Assembly (NCBI GenBank): GCA_028290125.1
Contig: JAQGKM010000299.1
Coordinates: 1-8,709, forward strand
Direction of reading: 5' to 3'
From: Hyphomicrobiales bacterium
GTDB taxonomy: Bacteria > Pseudomonadota > Alphaproteobacteria > Rhizobiales > Beijerinckiaceae
Length of the DNA stretch: 8,709 bases
Shown one piece after another: positions 5,571-8,709 of this stretch. The notes below the pieces were generated by a model. That model did no database searches, was not told the origin of the DNA, and saw nothing but the letters and a program-made list of their open reading frames with translations. Position numbers and translations under genes: made by a program. Positions within the stretch are counted from its first letter, which is position 1; every line of letters starts with the position of its first letter.

Positions 5571-6265
5571 AGGTCGACCGCGACACCGGCCTGCGGCGCA
5601 AGCACCTTCGTCGCCGAGCCTTCGAGCCCGGCGACGAAATCGGCCGCCTTGCCGGTGAGCATCGGGAACGTGCCGAAATGGATCGGCACCACTGTGTCGA
5701 AATGGAAATAGCGCTTTACCGCCAGCGCCGCCGTCTGCGGACCCATGGTGAAGCGATCGCCGATCGGCACGAGGCCGATCTTCGGCGCGTGCAGTTCTTC
5801 GATCAGCGCCATGTCGCCGAAGATGTCCGTGTCGCCCATGTGATAAAGCGTGTGTTCGCCCGGCGCCTTGATGATCACGCCGTTGGGATTGCCGAGATAG
5901 ATGGACTGCCCGTCGCGCGTCACGCCCGATGAATGCAGAGCCTGCGTGAAGGTGACCGAGAAACCACCGCAATCGACCGTGCCGCCCGTGTTGCCGGGGT
6001 TGATGTTGGCCGCGCCCTGCTGGCTCAAGAACATGCAGATCTCGAAATTGGAGATCACCTGCGCGCCCGTGCGTTTGGCGATGGCTGCGGCGTCGCCGAT
6101 GTGATCGTCGTGGCCGTGCGTGATCACGATATGCGTCACGCCCGCGCTCGCGGTCTCGACATCGCCCTTGAAGGCCGGATTGCCGGTGAGGAACGGATCG
6201 ATCAGCACGACCGCCTTCCCGATTTCGAGACGGAAGGCGGAATGGCTGAGCCAGGTGAGTTTCAT
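5567..6265 (-). CDS. UPF0173 metal-dependent hydrolase (metallo-beta-lactamase fold)
   Basis: This is a 232-residue cytoplasmic hydrolase of the metallo-beta-lactamase superfamily, UPF0173 (YtkL-like) subgroup, whose physiological substrate is not known. It starts MKLTWLSHSAFRLEIG, has VVLIDPFLTGNP (19-30), and the metal-binding HGHDDHIGD (50-58, giving H50, H52, D54 and H55). Further metal-site regions are a histidine within ALHSSG, HMGDTDIFGDM and VPIHFGTFP near the C-terminus. Length and motif order are normal for the family, so it is probably active. The ATG at 6265-6263 is chosen because it gives the family N-terminus, with GGAG seven bases upstream; an upstream start at 6295 adds 10 unlikely residues. 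It converges with the DUF5872-like gene: the two stop codons share one CTAG. It diverges from ruvX across an 85-base spacer. Confidence 0.93.
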   Translation of the reverse strand: MKLTWLSHSAFRLEIGKAVVLIDPFLTGNPAFKGDVETASAGVTHIVITHGHDDHIGDAAAIAKRTGAQVISNFEICMFLSQQGAANINPGNTGGTVDCGGFSVTFTQALHSSGVTRDGQSIYLGNPNGVIIKAPGEHTLYHMGDTDIFGDMALIEELHAPKIGLVPIGDRFTMGPQTAALAVKRYFHFDTVVPIHFGTFPMLTGKAADFVAGLEGSATKVLAPQAGVAVDL

Positions 6266-6283
6266 GTGCGCGCTCCATATAAT
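6255..6283 (+). promoter_or_regulatory. Candidate promoter for ruvX
   Basis: TATAAT at 6278-6283 is a perfect -10 consensus, rare in DNA this GC-rich. The -35 position 17 bases upstream, GTGAGT (6255-6260), matches only three of six. A start near 6290 would give a leader of about 60 bases before the ruvX ATG. The element overlaps the start region of the divergent hydrolase, so the two genes may share this control region. Confidence 0.35.
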
Positions 6284-6350
6284 GTGTGGCGGCACGATAA
6301 TCGGAACGCCGCGATGGGCAAGAGGCGCCCTGGCGTGCTAGGCGGAAGCC

Positions 6351-6866
6351 ATGGCGACAGAAATCCTCACCCTCGAAGCCCTCGTCGAACGCGTGCCGCG
6401 GCATGCGCGATTGTTTGGCCTCGATCTCGGCACCAAGACGATCGGCATCGCGATCTCCGACGTCGAGCGCCGCATCGCCTCGCCGCTGGAAACCATCCGC
6501 CGCGAGAAGTTCTCCATTGACGTGAAGAAGCTCGATGCGCTCGCGACGTCGCATTCCATTTACGCGCTCGTGATCGGCTTTCCGTTGAACATGGACGGCT
6601 CCGAGGGGCCACGCGTGCAGGCGACGCGCGCCTTCGTGCGCAACATGTCGAACTTCATGTCGCTGCCGGTTCTCTATTGGGACGAGCGTCTGTCCACCGC
6701 CGCCGTCACGCGCTCATTGATCGAGCAGGACGCGTCGCGCGCCAAGCGTGCGCAGGTCGTGGATCGCATGGCCGCCGCCTATATCCTGCAAGGCGCGCTC
6801 GACCGCATGAACGCCATCGTGCGTGAAAAAAGCCCTCCGCCGCAAGGCGAAGGGCTCTTTCGATAA
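6351..6866 (+). CDS. ruvX: Holliday junction resolvase-like protein RuvX (YqgF family)
   Basis: RuvX/YqgF is an RNase H-fold nuclease linked to Holliday junction resolution and, in Escherichia coli, to 16S rRNA precursor processing. The protein is 171 residues, slightly longer than the usual 140-160. Visible blocks are GLDLGTKTIGIAISD (23-37, catalytic D25), ALVIGFPLNMDGSEGPR (72-88), YWDERLSTAAV (109-119, acidic E112) and VVDRMAAAYILQ (136-147, acidic D138). Together they form an intact acidic active site. The ATG at 6351 has a GGCGGA ribosome site 4-6 bases upstream. The last residues, KSPPPQGEGLF, lie beyond the conserved fold and are encoded by a hairpin that appears to be a terminator for the convergent gene. 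A tail of this composition is typical of repeat- or terminator-derived coding ends. Confidence 0.95.
   Translation: MATEILTLEALVERVPRHARLFGLDLGTKTIGIAISDVERRIASPLETIRREKFSIDVKKLDALATSHSIYALVIGFPLNMDGSEGPRVQATRAFVRNMSNFMSLPVLYWDERLSTAAVTRSLIEQDASRAKRAQVVDRMAAAYILQGALDRMNAIVREKSPPPQGEGLFR
6826..6860 (-). terminator. Intrinsic terminator of the Gly/Tyr-rich gene, inside the ruvX 3' end
   Basis: AGCCCTCCGCC (6831-6841) pairs with GGCGAAGGGCT (6846-6856): ten pairs and one C-A mismatch around a GCAA tetraloop. On the minus strand the stem runs directly into six T residues (the A-run at 6826-6831), a strong Rho-independent terminator. It sits about 35 bases after the stop of the minus-strand gene at 6892. 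On the plus strand the stem is followed by CTTT, so weak termination of ruvX is also possible. The hairpin is translated as the end of RuvX. Confidence 0.8.
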
Positions 6867-6891
6867 TCAGGCCGACAGACCGTCGCCGCGC

Positions 6892-7485
6892 TTAGCGGTG
6901 ACGACCGCCACCGCCGCCACCCATGCGACCGCCGCCGCCGCCGACGCGCATCATGCCGCCGCCGGGACGAGCGCCCATGCCGCCGCGGAAGCCCGCAACG
7001 CGCGGTCCACCGAAGTGCTGGCCGCCGCCGAAGCGAGGTCCGCCGTAGCCGCGGTGCACGAAGCGACGTCCGCCACCGTAGTAGCGCGGCTGCGCGTACC
7101 CGTAGGAATAGGCCGGATAGCCGTAGCCATAGGAATAGCTCGGATAGTACCCGCCGCATCCGCCATAATAGCAGTCGTCATACGAGCTGGAGTAGGCCGC
7201 CGCGCCAAGCGCGCCGGCGAACAGGCCGAGCGCTGCGACCGGGAAGCCATTGTTATGACGACGGACGTAGTACCGGCGATGTCCGACGTAGTGACGCCGA
7301 ACCTTGACGTGACGCGCGCTGCGCACGTTGCGCGAGCGGTAGGCGACGTCCGTGACGGGGCTCGCCAGCGATACGTCTTTCAGCGGCGCGACGCTCATCG
7401 GCCCGGCTGAAGCCGGGGCTGCCGTAGCGGCGATGCAAGCGGCGCCGAACAGGGCGCCTAGAGTTTTCGTGGTTGAGAACGCCAT
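6892..7485 (-). CDS. Secreted Gly/Tyr/Arg-rich low-complexity protein, function unknown
   Basis: This is a 197-residue protein with a clear Sec signal peptide: positively charged near the N-terminus, hydrophobic GALFGAACIAATAAP, and a probable cut after ASA (25-27). A basic stretch with VRRHYVGHRRYYVRRH (62-77) comes next, then a hydrophobic Ala/Gly/Leu segment (81-98) that may be a membrane or packing helix. A short CYYGGC (105-110) could form a disulfide. Tyrosine-rich repeats of the SYGYGYPAY kind (116-136) follow, and the tail (137-197) is mostly Gly, Arg and Met and ends in poly-Gly and HR. No enzyme motif is seen. The ATG at 7485-7483 has GGGAG about eight bases upstream. It is probably periplasmic or envelope-associated. 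Similar Gly/Tyr-rich exported proteins are common in this bacterial order, as I recall, but are uncharacterised. A strong terminator follows it. Confidence 0.88.
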   Translation of the reverse strand: MAFSTTKTLGALFGAACIAATAAPASAGPMSVAPLKDVSLASPVTDVAYRSRNVRSARHVKVRRHYVGHRRYYVRRHNNGFPVAALGLFAGALGAAAYSSSYDDCYYGGCGGYYPSYSYGYGYPAYSYGYAQPRYYGGGRRFVHRGYGGPRFGGGQHFGGPRVAGFRGGMGARPGGGMMRVGGGGGRMGGGGGGRHR

Positions 7486-7678
7486 GACTCATCTCCCTCG
7501 ATTTGCCGGAAAATTCGGCGGGGAGACGGAAGTTCCGCGCGGCGCGCGGGCTAAACGCCGCTGATCACAGCAGAATTGCCGCACCCACAGGTTTTTCCAA
7601 AAGCAAAGTTTCCGCTGGAACGTGGGGGCGTTTATGGTAAGTCTTGGATGAACGTCCGCCCGAAATGAGCGCTGCTGA
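7486..7678. promoter_or_regulatory. Divergent intergenic region between the Gly/Tyr-rich gene and the 85-residue ORF
   Basis: This 193-base region, the longest gap in the window, must hold promoters for both divergent genes. On the minus strand GGAAC (7536-7532), 16 bases and AATT (7515-7512) resembles an EcfG site with a poor -10 half, ending 26 bases before the ATG. On the plus strand TTTCCG (7609-7614), 18 bases and TATGGT (7633-7638) is a weak sigma-70-like pair. A six-codon open frame, ATG at 7648 to TGA at 7668, precedes the small ORF but has no good ribosome site. No structured RNA is recognised. Confidence 0.3.
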
Positions 7679-7936
7679 ATGACTTCGAGCGTCACACCGA
7701 AGAATGACAACGTGGTGCAGCTGCGCGCGCCAACGTCCATCGTTGAGGGCGGGCCCCGGAGTGAGGCCGCGCTCTACATCGGCCAGATCGCCCTCGAGCT
7801 GGAGCAACTGGCCAACACCACGGGGATGGAGCTGGTCGGATATTTCCTGGCCCTCGCGCGCGCCGAGGCCGAGACCTACGCGCGCGCCTCGGCCCCGAAG
7901 GTCACGCCCTCGCAAGCTCCCTATCGCGTCGACTGA
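7679..7936 (+). CDS. Small conserved-looking protein, 85 residues, function unknown
   Basis: The protein is acidic in its centre and has no signal peptide or membrane segment. It begins with a short polar segment containing DNVVQLRAP (10-18). Two predicted amphipathic helices follow: ALYIGQIALELEQLANTTG (31-49) and MELVGYFLALARAEAETYA (50-68). The tail is short and disordered. I recall small alphaproteobacterial proteins with this shape (a NVVxL start and an Leu-rich helix before a LARAEAE-like helix), but no function is known to me. The ATG at 7679 has only a weak GAG ribosome site about nine bases upstream. Its last 16 bases overlap, tail to tail, the end of dprA on the other strand. The protein-like composition and helix pattern favour a real gene. 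A protein-protein adaptor role is a guess only. Confidence 0.7.
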   Translation: MTSSVTPKNDNVVQLRAPTSIVEGGPRSEAALYIGQIALELEQLANTTGMELVGYFLALARAEAETYARASAPKVTPSQAPYRVD

Positions 7937-8709
7937 TCCATTGGCCCGACGAGCGACACGAGATTGCCGCCATGGCGCTCGATCCGCCCGTCGAGTTCCA
8001 GATCCAGCAAGATCATCCTTATATCGGCGACGCTCGTGTCGCTGAGCCGCGCCAGATCGTCGATGGTGACCGGCGATGGCCCGAGCAGATCCGCGATGCG
8101 CGCCGCCGTGCTGGCCGGATCTTCAGTCGAGCGGAGTAGCGGCGCCCTTGTTGGCGGGATGAGCGGCGGCGCAGGATCCTCGTCCATTTCATGCCCCGCC
8201 AGTGTCGTCGGCGCGGGGTCTCCGAACAGCTCGAGCTCGTCCCACAGCGGCTCCGTCGTGTCGAGCGGCGCGGCTTCGTCGAACAGCGAGCCCGGCTGCG
8301 GCAGGCCGTTGCGCAGCACCGGCGCCAGCGCCTCGATGACGTCCTCCGACTGCGTGCACAGCGTCGCGCCCTGCCGCAACAGGTCGTTGCAGCCCTCGGC
8401 GCGCGGATCGAGCGGCGAGCCCGGCACGGCGAAAACCTCCCTGCCCTGCTCGCTGGCGAAGCGCGCCGTGATCAGTGAACCGGAGCGCCGCGCCGCCTCG
8501 ATCACCAGTGTGCCGAGCGACAGTCCTGAAACGATGCGATTGCGGCGCGGGAAATCGCGCCCGCGCGCCTCCCAGCCGAGCGGCATTTCGCTCACCAGCG
8601 CGCCATGTTCGCAGATGTCGCGCGCCAGCGCCTCGTGTTCGGCGGGATAGATTCGTTGAAGGCCTCCGGCCAGAACGGCGATCGTTCCGCTGCGCAACGT
8701 CGCCCGATG
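7921..8709 (-). CDS. dprA: DNA-processing protein DprA, C-terminal part (runs off right edge)
   Basis: DprA binds incoming single-stranded DNA during natural transformation and loads RecA onto it. The visible 262 codons cover the second half of the Rossmann-like DNA-binding fold and the C-terminal winged helix; the family is usually about 360-380 residues, so the N-terminal SAM-like and early Rossmann parts lie outside the window. The frame is open at the edge and begins HRATLRSGTIAVLAGGL, matching the DprA block after GIDxxAH. Further motifs are LVSEMPLG, DFPRRNRIVSGLS, VIEAARRSGSLITARFA, VFAVPGSP and EGCNDLLRQGA. A Pro/Asp/Glu-rich linker then leads to a winged helix: ARIADLLGPSPVTIDDLARL then SVADIRMILLDLELDGRIER. 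An internal TTG at 8697 is not the true start. The stop at 7923-7921 lies inside the convergent small ORF. Confidence 0.96.
   Translation of the reverse strand, partial: HRATLRSGTIAVLAGGLQRIYPAEHEALARDICEHGALVSEMPLGWEARGRDFPRRNRIVSGLSLGTLVIEAARRSGSLITARFASEQGREVFAVPGSPLDPRAEGCNDLLRQGATLCTQSEDVIEALAPVLRNGLPQPGSLFDEAAPLDTTEPLWDELELFGDPAPTTLAGHEMDEDPAPPLIPPTRAPLLRSTEDPASTAARIADLLGPSPVTIDDLARLSDTSVADIRMILLDLELDGRIERHGGNLVSLVGPMDQSTR

Noticed and set aside
4944..6554. 536-codon minus-strand frame across the DUF5872-like gene, the hydrolase and ruvX
   Set aside because: It is a GC-driven shadow: the sequence is Arg/Ala-rich, resembles no family, and overlaps three recognisable genes in other frames.
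6823..7410. 195-codon plus-strand frame opposite the Gly/Tyr-rich gene
   Set aside because: Its Ala/Val/Arg-rich sequence is the reverse complement of Gly/Tyr codons; the minus-strand gene has a signal peptide, ribosome site and terminator.
7648..7668. Six-codon leader ORF (ATG to TGA) ending ten bases before the 85-residue ORF
   Set aside because: It has no convincing ribosome site and no run of codons suggesting attenuation; short frames of this size are expected by chance.
1..8709. CRISPR array, insertion sequence, phage or toxin-antitoxin system
   Set aside because: No spaced direct repeats, transposase motifs, terminal inverted repeats or recognisable toxin-antitoxin pair were found in reading both strands.

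Overview
The window is chromosomal DNA of high GC content from an alphaproteobacterium, most likely Hyphomicrobiales (Rhizobiales). This rests on the character of the proteins, on candidate EcfG-type general-stress promoters, and on the grouping of gatCAB, ruvX, a UPF0173 hydrolase and dprA, which I recall from this order. No rRNA, tRNA, CRISPR array, insertion sequence or phage gene is visible. Coding density is high, and the longest gap without a gene is 193 bases.

Left part (1-4903, all minus strand): read in the direction of transcription, the order is gatC, gatA, egtB, egtD, gatB (gatB is cut by the left edge). GatC, GatA and GatB form the tRNA-dependent amidotransferase that makes Gln-tRNA(Gln) and/or Asn-tRNA(Asn). 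Between gatA and gatB lies a compact two-gene ergothioneine cassette: egtB (iron-dependent sulfoxide synthase) and egtD (histidine trimethyltransferase), joined by an ATGA stop/start overlap. A weak intrinsic terminator follows gatA. A GGAAC-N16-GGTT element close to the alphaproteobacterial EcfG promoter consensus precedes egtB, so the antioxidant cassette may be a stress-induced unit inside a housekeeping locus.

Middle part (4904-6866): a plus-strand gene encodes a very basic DUF5872-like protein with a C-terminal Rho_N/SAP-like helical motif. It is preceded by a second EcfG-like element (GGACC-N16-CGTT). It converges on a UPF0173 metal-dependent hydrolase, and the two stop codons share one CTAG. 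ruvX (Holliday junction resolvase-like, YqgF family) diverges from the hydrolase.

Right part (6867-8709): a minus-strand gene encodes a secreted Gly/Tyr/Arg-rich low-complexity protein. Its likely terminator hairpin lies inside the 3' end of ruvX and supplies the last codons of RuvX. Divergent from it is a small 85-residue protein of unknown function, whose 3' end overlaps by 16 bases the 3' end of dprA (natural transformation and DNA processing), which runs off the right edge.

Most genes are housekeeping. The points worth a second look are the egtBD cassette inside the gat locus, the stress-type promoter candidates, the DUF5872/Rho_N-like basic protein and the terminator-encoded tail of RuvX.
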